From Cryptomeria japonica (taxonomy: Eukaryota; Streptophyta; Pinopsida; Cupressales; Cupressaceae), in the NCBI RefSeq assembly GCF_030272615.1, contig NC_081406.1:143087041-143151040 (forward strand): a DNA stretch of 64,000 nucleotides, given 5' to 3'. Each line of letters opens with the position of its first letter. Position 1 is the first letter of the stretch. The position numbers and the translations under genes are program-made. Below are positions 10,551 through 21,388 of this stretch, piece after piece. The notes beneath the pieces are model-generated. The model was not told the DNA's origin, did no database searches, and worked only from the letters and a program-made list of their open reading frames with translations.

Positions 10551-11807
10551 TTATATGGTTCCATTTTCACATACCTATGTGACAATACTCTACCTCCTAA
10601 TCTATCAAATAACCAACGTCGCACTTTCATTCACCAATCCTCTCGATATGTCATTTTAGCTGATATCCTATACCGGTGAGGTCTAGATGGCACTCTTCTT
10701 AGATGTTTAGAAAGCGACAAAGCTCAGATTGCGTTACGGGAAGTGCATGAAGGGATATGTGGTCCACATGCTAGTGGTCCTACCTTGGCCAAGAAACTCA
10801 TCAGGACTGGATATTATTGGCCCAATATAGAGAAAGACTCATATCAGTTTGTCAAGAAATGTAAGCAATGCCAAATTCATGGAGACCTCATACATGCACC
10901 AGCACAAGAACTTCAACCACTTGTGTCTCCTTTGCCCTTTTGCCAATGGGGACTTGATCTCATAGGCAAGATTCACCCTCCTTCTTCCAATGGTCATAAA
11001 TTCATTATCACTACCATAGAGTATTTTACAAAATGGATTGAAGCCGTGCCTCTCACACAAGTCACAGGAAAACAGATTGCTACATTCATCATCAACTATA
11101 TCATTTGCCGATATGGTATTCCTATTTCCATTATCACTGATAATGGGCATCCCTTCAAAAATCAGGATGTTCATGAACTCTATGACCGCTTCCATATTTC
11201 CCATCATTTCTTCACACCATATTACCCCCAAGGTAATGGCCAAGCTAAGGCATCTAATAAAACAATCCTTAAAATCCTAAAGAAGACAGTCGACGATGCT
11301 AGTCATAATTGGCATATCCAACTTAATCCTGCACTTTGGGCCTACCGCACAAGTGTCCACACACCTATAGGAGCTACCCCCTATTCACTTGTCTATGGCA
11401 CTGAAGCTATCTTGCCTATTGAGGTTAAGCTACCCTCTTTACGGGTTTCTTTGCAAAACATCATCAGTGATGAAGACTATAGGGTTTCTCACTTACAAGA
11501 GTTGGAACTATTGGATGAACGAAGACAAACTGCTTTTAATCATCTCAAATCTTACCAACAATGAATGAGTCACAGCTACAATCACAAGGTCAAGCCTTGC
11601 ACATTTGAGGTAGGGGACTTAGTCCTCAGAGAAAATCCTAAAAATCAGCAAGATAGAGAGAAGAAGGGAAAGTTCGAACCAAATTGGCTTGGTCCTTACA
11701 TCATTACAGCAACATATGGATCTGGGGCATATCAGCTCTCAACTACAGAAGGTGAACCTTTGGAGGATCCTATCAACAGCATGCACCTTCGCAGGTTCTA
11801 CACATAG
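10551..11807 (+). pseudogene. pol: Integrase, Tat-type element (catalytic Glu replaced by Lys)
   Basis: Integrase inserts the DNA copy. The HHCC zinc domain is visible (HEGICGPH, then KCKQC). The core has Asp in WGLDLIGKI and Asp in TDNGHPF. The third catalytic residue, expected Glu in GQAEA, is Lys (GQAKA, codon at 11247..11249). TGA at about 10678 (YR*GLDG) and at 11562 (QQ*MSHSYNHKVKP) are at likely Arg codons. The C-terminal part FEVGDLVLRENPK and KFEPNWLGPYII is the usual GPY/F region; no chromodomain follows, as expected for Tat. The end is TAG at 11805..11807. Confidence 0.92.
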
Positions 11808-13522
11808 CTCTTCAGAAAATCCTAATTTCAAAAAATACAAAAAAATCAAAAAAATACAAAAATACAAAAAAAAAAATTATAAAACAAAAAAAATCATTAC
11901 TTGGTGAAAACCTGGCAAACAGGCACCTTGTGACACAAAAAACATTGAAAAAATCAAAAAAAGTAAAGAGAAATAATTTCGTCCAATGGTGAAAACCACT
12001 TCGGTGGCGCCCTGGGCAAGTACCATGGTGAAAACTGGGTCACCAGTGCCATGCGTAGAGACATTGCTCCTCCCTCCTTCAAGATTCTCTTTCATCACTT
12101 CACTTTGCACACACTCACGACCAATTCATCCATAATAAACTTACCCATTCCCATCATGGCTTGTTATTGATCTACCCGAGATTGGTTAGCCATTCATAAT
12201 AAACCTCCCTTTTCAATCTTTTCCATCCATAATAAATCAGATCCTATCTGTGGCTAAGGCAAATCCTACGTCTAGTAATGGGTGTGGAACTGAGATCACA
12301 CGTTCTGAGGAGTACAGTTTCTTCAATCTATCCACGCACAATTCGCAATAAAGTAACATTTGCATCACAGATCCACAATAAAGTTTCATCTTCTCCGCAA
12401 TAAGGTATCAGTTTCATGGATTCAGTCAGTTTCAGATGAGACACAGCAGCAACAATAGGCTTCAACAAATCAAATCTTTCAACAGACTCAGGCAACATAT
12501 GGTTTAGTGCTATCTATCCTTTCTGTGAAAGTAAACATTGTGACCACAGTCAAATAAGACTTATACAAGTGACAAGAGACACTAAACTTGAGGACTACAG
12601 TGGATGTTGGTGTCGAGTCATGGTTTTCTTTTGATTTCATCTTTTTTTTAGGTGACATGTCTTTTAGCTTTTTTGGGATGTCTCTGACTAGAGATTCTAT
12701 CTCCAGGATGTCTTTGACTAGAAAGGTGAGGATGGGGTATCGTCACCTATTTGTATTTTTTGTCTGTGGATTGTCTCTTAGTAATGCTATGACTTGTCCA
12801 AGGATATGAGGACACTATGAGTCTAGTATGAATTGGGGCATTCCTTGTTTGTGACTGTCTTATCTCCATGCAAACAGGTACAATGACTTTCTAGGTCGAA
12901 CATATGCCTCGATTGTCATAACCTACTTGCCATAATAAAGCTCAATGATGATAATGCACAAGAAGCTCTTTCACTTTCATATCTTCTATCTTCCATCCCC
13001 CTTTCTTGATTGACTTCCATCATCCTTCTCGAGTCCGCGTAGCCTGCTATCACATGAATGAGTATAATGACACACCAAAAACATTTGCATTTCATGTAGC
13101 TGCACCTGCATTACCACATATAAGCATTTCATACATACATATAGATATCACAATTGCATCACATCCTGCACACAACTCCTGTTAGCACAATTTACATTTG
13201 CATTATCATATTCATCTGCATTACTTACATTCACATTTGCATCATGCATACACATATAAAACATAAAAGAACAAAAATATTGTATTTCATCATATACCTA
13301 TTTGCATCCATATCATAAGCATCACATAGAAACATACATCATGAAACATCTCATCACATAGGTACACATGCATATAGTTGTCGCAAAGATGAATCATCTC
13401 ATATATATATATAAAGTGTCATGATACAATGATGTCAAAATCATATGGCTATAATCACCTGCAAGTGTCTACATCATCACACAAAAATGGTACAATACTG
13501 ATACATAGGGAGCCCTCTATGG
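11808..13522 (+). other. 3' non-coding region of the Tat-type element
   Basis: No gene is recognised on the plus strand. A-rich DNA (11820..11890) is followed by three GGTGAAAA stem-loops, then a cluster of AATAAA and CAATAAAG motifs (about 12130..12410) that could serve as poly(A) signals, and a C/A-rich stretch with repeated CATTTGCAT phrases (13080..13400). The antisense PMD gene ends at 13523. Confidence 0.6.
11903..12050 (+). other. Three GGTGAAAA stem-loop motifs after integrase
   Basis: Copies are at 11903..11927 (stem CCTG/CAGG, then CACC), 11988..12011 (CCAC/GTGG with loop TTCG, then CGCC) and 12027..12050 (ACTGG/CCAGT with loop GTCA, then GCC). Stem bases differ between copies while pairing is kept. 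Confidence 0.75.
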
Positions 13523-15279
13523 CTATGATGAACTCCCTCCCTCGGAGCAGCCTAGCCTCGATGGAATCTGAGCCCCTGAAGGACCCACCCCAGGATCATC
13601 CCTCCTATCTCCTCTATCTGGTGGTGGTGGAGGACCCATAACCCCACCACTCAATGCCTATCTCCTCTGGCTCCCTCCCATAGCTGTCGTTGTGCACGAT
13701 GGTCTATGGAAGCTCCTCGCTTGCTAATCCACTAGCACTGCACCATAATAGAGATCCCGCCAGTAGGCAATCTCCTCCCCTACTCGCAGGACATAAGCAT
13801 ATCCTGCCCCTGTGTCCTCCGCTGCTTGTCTCCCCGCCCTCAGTGTTGTCTCAACCTCTGTATAATGCTAAATAGCCTGATCCCGCTCCCGCTCAGTATC
13901 TTTGAGCCTCCTCTTGAGCCGATCCCTCTCCCTCTCCAACTCCTAGATCTCATCTACCTATCCCTGGCAGATCTCCCTCAGCTCTATCAGCTCATCCTCC
14001 TCTGCGTCAGCCCCCTCCGCCTCTGCCTGTGGCTCCCCCTATATGGGTGCCTGCCCCTATGCCTATACCTGTACTTGTCCCTATATCTTTCCCTGTCCCT
14101 GTACCTGTACCTATCTGGGACCCTGTGCTGCTGGCACTTGTAGCGGTAATCCACCGCAACCCCTCACCACCCGAGCCTGCCTCTCCTCACCACCCTCCCT
14201 TTGAGGTGCAACCCTCCTCTCTCCAATTGCTCCCCTCCTCCTCCATCAGCCTCTACCCCCATCACCTCCACCTTCATCATCATCCCCACCCCCATCTCCA
14301 TCCAATGGCTCTCTCGGATCTGTCAAGCATGGGAAGGGATGCTCCGCCCAGTATGTTGTATACTCAGCATCCATGTCGGCATCCTCAATCTCTGGCCACA
14401 TGTCCCAGGGTAGTGGCATCATCTCTACCAGTTGTGTAACAGCCTGATCATATGATAATAGGGGCCCAAACTGCACCTGATCTCTCACAGTCCATGCATA
14501 CATGCCTGAGCCCCATGGCATCCTCTAGATCCTACCAAATTGTCGGCCAACCCTATCCACTAGCTGCCTCTCCAGCACATAGGGCTTCCGCCCAATCAGA
14601 TACATTCTCCGAAAGGTGTAAGGAATCTCAACTGCATTGTCCTCCCACTGCTCGCATCCCAGATATGGCTTCCATATGACCACATCAATATCATCTATCA
14701 CCCACCGCCAGTGCTCTAACCTGCCAATCCGTGGCTGCGACATGATCATATCATACAAGTGCATAAAACTGCATCCATGTCCCCTACCTCTGAAGTGTAT
14801 CAGCCTCATCACTGGTAGATGCTCATAATCCCACAACCAACCCTCGTGTCGCCCTATCCGGACATAGGAACCCACTGATCGCTCCTCCTACCACTACTGG
14901 TAGTGCTAGCCCTGTGGCTATCATAGTGTCCCACCCTCATCTCCAGTCCCAGATCCTAGAACGCTCATCTTAAGGCCTCCCTATCTCCATCTTGATCGTA
15001 CAGAATCAGCTCCCCATCGATTGGTATCCTTAGTATCCTATATACATCCTCAAGGGTGACTGTCATCTCACCCATCGGTAAATGAAATGTACAAGTCTCG
15101 GAGTGCCATCTCTCCACTAGCATAGTCAACAGTCCCATGTTTGCTCGAAACTCAGGCACATATAGAACATGTCTCAATCCCATCTCCTCAATAGCAGCTC
15201 GCTCCTCGACTGTCAGCTCAGGTCACAACCTCTGAGTAGACGGGAATCTCTCCTGTGACTCCAACATCGGCAAATACTC
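13523..15279 (-). pseudogene. Antisense plant mobile domain (PMD) gene, exon 2
   Basis: Read on the minus strand, this opens EYLPMLESQERF and continues LTVEERAAIEEMGLRHVL, ERWHSETCTFHLPMGEMTV and LEDVYRILRIPIDGE. This is the plant mobile domain pattern, a transposase-derived fold also found in host PMD genes. Further on are WKPYLGCEQWED and EHWRWVIDDIDV, then an acidic Gly/Asp stretch and a probable coiled coil near 13960..13870 (LERERDRLKRRLKDTERER). The last stop is TAG at 13525..13523. Several stops and frame changes (for example near 15220 and 14960) make it a pseudogene. Antisense extra genes with this domain have been reported in Tat elements. Role unknown; it may be a captured host gene. 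Confidence 0.75.
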
Positions 15280-15379
15280 CTGCAATCAAACAAATCAATC
15301 ATGTCAGTCATAGTGGCATTCCCTGTTTATCACAAAATGCTACTTTTTATCTAAATGCATATGGCATTCTACCCTAGTG

Positions 15380-15512
15380 ACACTCACTGTTCATCACAAA
15401 GTGTTACTCATATTTGCACTCACTGTTCATCACAAAGTGCTGCTCATATTCTAGTACTCCCTGTTCATCACAAAGTACTCTATCTTGGTACTCACTGTTC
15501 ATCACAAAGTGC
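15380..15512 (+). repeat. Short tandem repeat, CTGTTCATCACAAAGTG
   Basis: Four copies of CTGTTCATCACAAAGT occur at ~30-50-base steps, with partial copies upstream near 15330. They lie in the antisense intron. Confidence 0.7.
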
Positions 15513-15629
15513 CTTGATCTATTCTAGTCTTCCCTAGAGGACCTGCTTGAGTGTATCCTCTCAACAGCTTATCCAATCGATAGCGTATGTTCATCATAGA
15601 ACTGGCGATTTGACCTAGAAGACACAAAT

Positions 15630-15900
15630 TCACATTTTTGGACACAAATGCGCTTACCTGACATAAACACGCTCAAAGACTGCACAGACGCACCTGAAAA
15701 ACATAGACGCGCCTGACAAACACAGACGTGCCTATGCTCTGCATAGATGCGCCTGGGTGACATAGACGTGCCTTCTTGGCACAAACGTGCTTGAACATCA
15801 CAAATGTGGCCACCTTTGACACAGACGCGGTTTCAAACGCAGACATGCCTGGCACAAACATAGACGCGCCTGGTACCAATGTAGACACGTTGGATGTTTT
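15630..15900 (-). repeat. 20-bp-period array, inverted (block 3)
   Basis: About 13 copies of ACATAGACGCGCCTG-like units follow at ~20-base steps. The core is the reverse complement of the CGCGTCTGTG core of blocks 1 and 2, so block 3 reads in the direction of the antisense PMD gene. Confidence 0.8.
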
Positions 15901-16007
15901 TGGACATTTTTTGGACCCTAGTCTAAGCGCATTTATTTCTCTACCTACCATGCATTAATGATAAATATTAAATGCGTCAAAGTACGAGGAGATTTGGTGG
16001 TACTTAC

Positions 16008-16073
16008 CGGCTCTCCTGCCTCTACTGGCCTCTGAAATCGGCGAACATGATCGAATCTATGAATGAAGGCCAT
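16008..16073 (-). pseudogene. Antisense PMD gene, exon 1
   Basis: The minus-strand ATG at 16073 opens MAFIHRFDHVRRFQRPVEAG and runs 22 codons to the GTAAGT donor at 16007. It joins exon 2 in phase 0. The short, basic first exon is intact here although exon 2 is broken. The ATG was chosen because it lies ~95 bases downstream of a TATA-like box on the same strand and gives an open frame to the donor. Confidence 0.6.
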
Positions 16074-16164
16074 CACTGCTGACTGCTGCTACTCAATTTT
16101 CGCTCTGCATGTTGCTCTTGTGGATGTGTAGATGACAATGAGGATGTAGTTACCCCGTGGTCTA

Positions 16165-16171
16165 TCTTATA
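16165..16171 (-). promoter_or_regulatory. Candidate TATA box for the antisense PMD gene
   Basis: The minus strand reads TATAAGATAGA here, about 95 bases upstream of the ATG at 16073. The position would allow a ~60-base 5' leader. It is a weak match and the assignment is inference. Confidence 0.4.
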
Positions 16172-16403
16172 GCCTACCCTAGCCCTCGCCCTCATTTCCC
16201 GAGTTGGTCTTCATTATCCCGTGACTCTGTCACTTTATCTGGTCAGTCCATTATATCCCGTCTTTCTTATCGAGAGATTGTCTGCGATCTTTTCAGACAT
16301 TTTCATCCAATCTCTCGAGGGGGCATATCATTCCCATCTTGGGGCAACTTTGTATCAGTTCATCTTATATTCTTTGAAACAACGCGACAAGCCGCATTGT
16401 CTC

Positions 16404-16417
16404 AAAGAGGGGCAAAA
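16404..16417 (+). other. Polypurine tract
   Basis: AAAGAGGGGCAAAA ends one base before the right LTR. It is the usual primer for second-strand DNA synthesis; one C interrupts the purine run. Confidence 0.85.
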
Positions 16418-17201
16418 TGTAGACACCCAAAATTGTCCAGTCTAATTAAATAAATATTTTATTTATTTAATTATCTAAGCTTAATTCTTCTATTAATTAA
16501 ATAAATCTTTATTTATTTAATTAATTCATTTATCGTCTTCTAGCCTTATTTCTCATTTAAATAAATACATTTATTTATTTAAATTATCATTTTCCTAAAT
16601 TAAATAAATATCTTATTTATTTAATTATTCCACTTCTTCTATTAATTAAATAAATCTTTATTTATTTAATTAATTCATTAACCTTTTCTACCTATGACAC
16701 ATGTCATCCATCTCTTAATTCATACACTACCTACCCCTTTCATTATTTTATTATTTCTTTTACCTACCCTCTAATCATAGCCGACCTCCTTTTACACCTC
16801 TCAATCTTATCCCTCCATTTCATGTAGTGTCTTCTATATAAGGAGATGCTTCCTTCATTATCAAACCCTAATGGTTCTATGCATTCTAATCAATCATCTT
16901 AAGGACTTGACTACACTACGATCCTACTAGCAACCACATTTCGTTCTTTGTTGAGCTCTTGTGCACATAAAATCTGAGAGCAAATATATCAAGCAAGATC
17001 AATGGAGATAGGAAAAATGGAGATTCAAGCCCTATTGGACATGTGATGGTATAATCTTTGTGATTTCATTTGATTGGCATTGTCTTAGGTAATCTTCATA
17101 TGTTATGGTGGATCTTTGTTGTTGTTAGGCTAGGGTTTTGTGGTTGAATTCATTTAGCCTTTCAATACCGTTATTATTGTTATCCATTTTCACCATATAC
17201 A
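16418..17201 (+). repeat. 3' LTR of the Tat-type element
   Basis: It matches the left LTR throughout, with a 4-base insertion near 16870 and about 14 scattered substitutions. It ends CATATACA and is followed by AGAAT. Confidence 0.95.
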
Positions 17202-17206
17202 AGAAT
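17202..17206. repeat. Target-site duplication, right copy (AGAAT)
   Basis: The five bases directly after the right LTR equal 1234..1238. Confidence 0.95.
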
Positions 17207-18145
17207 AATTATTAAATACCTACAATATTATTAAATGCCTAAGTTTAGCTTCAGCGTAGAGTATAATAGACTAATAATTAAATAAATAATTATTAGCTAA
17301 TACATGATAACTCTAACATTATTTAACAACAATATACAACAGAATTTGTTAAGGTTTCTTAATGATTCATGGGCCCTATTGACTGGTGATTAGCTTTCAG
17401 TGGTTCAAAGCAGTTTTGTTAATAGGAAATACAGGTCTAAAGAGTTCCATGGGTTTGTGACAGTTATGGAATGATGGGCAAGCATGTTCTTGAGAGAAAC
17501 ATAGATTTCAAAAGGTTGTTCATTTTGATATATGAGATTGATGACTTTTTTTAGCATGGTTGGTGAAAAACAAAATTACAAGTTCTCAAAACAGTTAATG
17601 GATTAGGATTGCTAAAAATGTCTTTCATAGAGATGTTAATATGAAATAGAGTGAGTGTCAAATAAAATAGGAAGGTCATAGAGCAACCCACAACTACAAA
17701 ATATTCAAATCAAATTAGTTCATAACTCATAGGCTCATATTATAGTGAAGTTTGTGCACTTTTTAACAATGCCCCTCTAAGGCATCAAGCTCTATATTGA
17801 GCTTTGTAAAAGTTGTAAGCTTAAAGTGATGTTGTTAAGAATCTCTATGTCAATTCTATGTATGAATCAATTCCTAAATTTGCAATTCCAAAGATGGAAC
17901 ATGTTTATTGATGCTCTAAATATGTTTAAGTACTTTTAATTATCTGAATGCTCTATAAGCCTTTTGTAGCTTCTTGTAGTGTGTATTTATATTTCTAAAC
18001 CAATCTAAATCCATATTGTGCAGCTAGTAAGTACAAAGATCTAGATCATGCAGAACTTAAGGTCTTTACAAACAACTCCTCGTCTTTCTTCGATTAGAAA
18101 CCTAACACAATAGAACTACCTATTAGGTCATAGACAAGAACTAGT
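17207..18145. other. AT-rich intergenic DNA, no gene seen
   Basis: The first ~130 bases probably continue the split LTR remnant at 1..1238. The rest has no long frame and no domain or repeat that I recognise. Confidence 0.5.
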
Positions 18146-19405
18146 TTTAGGCACTTTTGAAGCCTTAAAAATTCACAAACTAACCTTTCAGATTTTTTTT
18201 CCTACCAGAAGAAGATTTTCAAGGTAGATGATCATATTGGAGTGGACATTGTAGGGCTAACTATTGATGGTCATGTTTTGTCTCATTATATGAGGTCAAA
18301 CTGCATTAATTATGGCTTCTCGTATGAGTCCCTACTTTCTATGGGAAGATTGGTGGTGCAGCTAGTAAACAAGGCCCAACTTAGAATTTTCAATGACACT
18401 TATGTTGGTTATGCTTGGTTTACACTTAGAATTGCATTTTCATTTTGTTTATAATGTGTTTTTTTTAAAATAGAATTATTCACTAGGGTGATTAATGAAT
18501 TTCTATTATTGGTTTAGATTTGCTAACATTTTCTACAAAAAATTATGATTGAAAAAAATCGCCAATAAGAATAATTAAAAAAAAATCTACAAATTCACCA
18601 ATAGAAATTATTTTTTTTGTCAAAATATGAAAGATTCACCAATATTTTATATTCTTTTAGAGGGTTATCTTCTTAAATTTATCCTTGAGTTTTACGCACT
18701 TTTGAAACCTTAGAAATTCACGGACTAACCTTTCAAAACCCAAAAAATTCAAGAAAGCCCATTACAAAGATGTTTGGGAGCCAATATGAGACAGTTGTGA
18801 CCACATGGAGTTTTGCAGGGAGATTGTTCCAAGTATAATATGCGATGGAAGTAGTTAAGTAGGATGCACTTCAGTTGGATTGAGATCTAAAACACATATA
18901 GTTTTAGCTAGTGTGAGAAAGACTAATTTAGAGTTTTCTTCCTACCTGAAGAAGATTTTCAAGGTAGATAATCATATTGGAGGGGCCATTGCAGGGCTGA
19001 TTTCTTATGGAAATATTTTGTCTGATTATATGAGATTAGAATGCATTAATTATAGCTTCCCATATGAGTCCTGACTTCCAATGGGAAGATTGGTGGTGTA
19101 GCTAGCAGACAAGGCCCAACCTACAATTTTTAATCACACTTATGTTGGTTATGTTTGGTTTACACTTAGAATTGCATTTTCATTTTGTTTATAATGTTTT
19201 TTTAAAATATAAGTATTCACCATGGTGATTAATGAATTTCCTATTATTGTCTTAGATTCACCAATATTTTCTACAAAAAATTGTGATTAAAACGAACTTG
19301 CCAATAAGAATTTTTTTTTTTTGACATATTCACCAATAGAATTTTTTTTTGTCAAAAATATGAAAGATTCACCAAAATTTTATATATTTTATAGGGGGGT
19401 TTCTT
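18146..19405 (+). repeat. Tandem duplication (~740 bp offset) of an unknown repeat
   Basis: 18196..18680 and 18935..19405 are similar throughout. Shared phrases include GAAGAAGATTTTCAAGGTAG, CATATTGGAG and AATTGCATTTTCATTTTGTT. A head segment (18146..18190) also recurs at 18690..18740, so the unit was about 740 bp and the first copy lost ~190 bp. The short frame from 18242 to 18454 lies in copy 1 and is broken in copy 2; I do not call it a gene. Confidence 0.8.
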
Positions 19406-19878
19406 AAATTTACTTAACTAAAGTAACAACATCATAAAAGTAATTACATCATTCCCTAGATTCTTAGATTTGATTGTGTACTCAACGCCATTCCCTAAAT
19501 GTTGGATTCATAAATGTTGGATTAGCCAAGATTCATCTACTACATTCCCTAGGGTATCTCAACGCCATTACTTAACTAAAGTAACAACATCATAAAAGCA
19601 ATTACATCATTACTAATCACCATTTATCCTATAATCATTTTATCCAAGATCATAGAAAGTGTAGTGCTCCTACCCTAGTCGGCCTTGTAAAACTAGTTTG
19701 ACCTTGGTTGACTTTTTCTATGTGGCATTCTTGGATGGTTGATTAACCATTATGTAATGTTGTAGATTAGATAATATGAATAATGTGCATACCTGTTATG
19801 GTGCTTTCACATCGATTCTTGTGTAAGTTTAATTGTTTCCCTAATTTTTGTTATAAACCTCGAGCTAACGCCTTCATT
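19406..19878. other. Intergenic DNA, no gene seen
   Basis: It contains two near copies of a ~40-base phrase (ACTTAACTAAAGTAACAACA at 19416 and 19569). Around 19663 the DNA becomes less AT-rich and may be part of an LTR, but I could not find a partner. Confidence 0.4.
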
Positions 19879-19892
19879 GAATAAATAAATAA

Positions 19893-19966
<74 letters not shown>
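19879..19966. repeat. AATA then AT dinucleotide microsatellite
   Basis: A short (AATA)n run passes into about 70 bases of uninterrupted AT repeats. Confidence 0.98.
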
Positions 19967-19968
<2 letters not shown>

Positions 19969-20244
19969 TTGCATGACTCATGGTTGCAGGAGATTGCAGG
20001 TATAGTACCACCTAGGTGTGAGGTTCATCTCCATCAGGATTCGTAGGGTTGGGTATACCTCTTTCATCCTTAGAAGTTGGATTAAGTGGTCGTAAAACCC
20101 TCGTCTTGCCTTAGCCATGATCAAGTGAGCGTCTTGTGTGGTCCATTGATTTCCCTTTTCATTTGGGTTTGTGTGTCATGTGATTGGTTGGCTTTCTTGG
20201 TCTGCATGCCTTGCGTGTGGTAAAATGGGGTATTTTATCCTATG

Positions 20245-20492
20245 TACTTAATTCAATTTAATGTGTTCATTTACGCATTGGTAATTGAGAAATTTAAAAT
20301 AAATAAGTTTCTTTTATGAGATTAATCATTAATTAAAAAGATCGCTTTATGTATGTTGGTAGCAAGTTTAAGTATTTAATCTGATTTAATGTGTTCATTT
20401 ACGCATTTGTAATTAAGGAATTAAAATATATAGGTTTCTTTTATGTGATTAATCATTAATTAAAAAGATCGCTTTATTTATGTTTGTAGCGA
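20245..20492 (+). repeat. ~128-bp tandem duplication, two copies
   Basis: 20245..20372 and 20373..20492 share ATGTGTTCATTTACGCATT and TTAATTAAAAAGATCGCTTT in the same order. The surrounding region 19967..21376 shows no gene. Confidence 0.85.
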
Positions 20493-21376
20493 GTTTAATT
20501 TAATGGTTAAATTTAAATAACGAATTTAATTAGTTTATGTGTTTAAAAAAGGAAAGATTTAAAGTTATTTGAAATAGAAATAATTTAATCTCTTTTGCAT
20601 TTTGGAAAAGAAAGGTTAATTTTTATTATTTAAGAAAATCAATTTTTAGTAGAAAAGCAAGTTTAATTTATATGTATATTTGATATAGTGTGAAAGATTG
20701 ATTTTGGGAATTTAATTTAATTAAAATATTTTATCCTCATCAATATTGTGAAATATAAATGTGAGCTTAGTTAATATTGAGAAAATTAAAATTAAATGAG
20801 AGAGAAGCATTTTAATTTTAATTAGAAAAGCAAGTTAGATTATTTGAATAGTTGAAAAGAATGATTATTTACATTTTTTATTTAAAAAAGTGCTTAAATT
20901 TGAAATTAGAAATTAGGTCAAAATTTCATTCTTTTAACCTAGGTTGGAAAAATATTTTGGGGTGGTTGATTGTTTTTTTGGAAAAAAAATATATATATTT
21001 TTTATGGAGAAAATTGGGGATTTTGGAAAGGAAAGATTTCTACAACTGCATGTTGGGGCCCTTCTTCAAAATCTTGCCAGGAATGCTACAGGAGGTAGGA
21101 TTCTTGGTTTTTTTTTTTATTTCATTGTTTAAATCAAAAAAATGATGTTTTGTTGTTCTTCATGAAATGCTGGTTTAAAAACTCATGAATGTTCTCAGAT
21201 TTGAGTTTCAGCTTTGAAAAAAAAAAGAGGTTTGCATTGCTTTGTATTGGAGAAAGTTATTGGGTATGTGGAAAATCATGTTCTTGCAATAAAATTTCCC
21301 ATACTGTTGTTTTAAACATTCTGGAAAAATATATTTCAGTGGCTGTGAATGAAAGAAAATTTGGGGGTTTTTAGTT

Positions 21377-21388
21377 TGTTATTATTTT
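21377..21388. repeat. SINE target-site duplication, left copy
   Basis: TGTTATTATTTT occurs here and again at 21664..21675, directly flanking the SINE. Confidence 0.85.

Larger units (their letters stand above)
15280..16007 (-). other. Intron of the antisense PMD gene
   Basis: On the minus strand the left boundary is GTAAGT (16007..16002) and the right boundary is a T-rich stretch ending GCAG (15283..15280). Joining the exons keeps the frame (GEP, then EYLPM). About half of the 728-base intron is the inverted block of 20-bp-period repeats, and short repeats of CACTCACTGTTCATCACAAA lie at 15380..15510. Confidence 0.65.
1239..17201 (+). mobile_element. Complete but inactive Ty3/Gypsy Tat-type retrotransposon (~16 kb)
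   Basis: The element has two LTRs (1239..2018 and 16418..17201), a primer-binding site, a polypurine tract and a perfect 5-bp target duplication. The order is gag, protease, a G-patch-like linker, RT, RNase H, a second archaeal-type RNase H and integrase without a chromodomain. The second RNase H is the hallmark of the plant Tat lineage. More than 4 kb of extra DNA lies between integrase and the right LTR and holds an antisense plant mobile domain gene; extra genes there are known in Tat elements. About 13 in-frame stops and 3 frameshifts make it non-autonomous. The LTRs differ by roughly 14 substitutions and one 4-base indel by eye (~2%). Confidence 0.95.

Noticed and set aside
13429-14439. 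Plus-strand Pro/Leu/Ser-rich frames
   Set aside because: They lie opposite the antisense PMD exon and reflect its Gly/Asp and Arg/Glu-rich stretches; the minus-strand reading gives a known domain.
1239-17201. Integrated pararetrovirus (caulimovirus)
   Set aside because: LTRs, target duplication, integrase and an aRH are present, and no movement protein or viral coat motif is seen.
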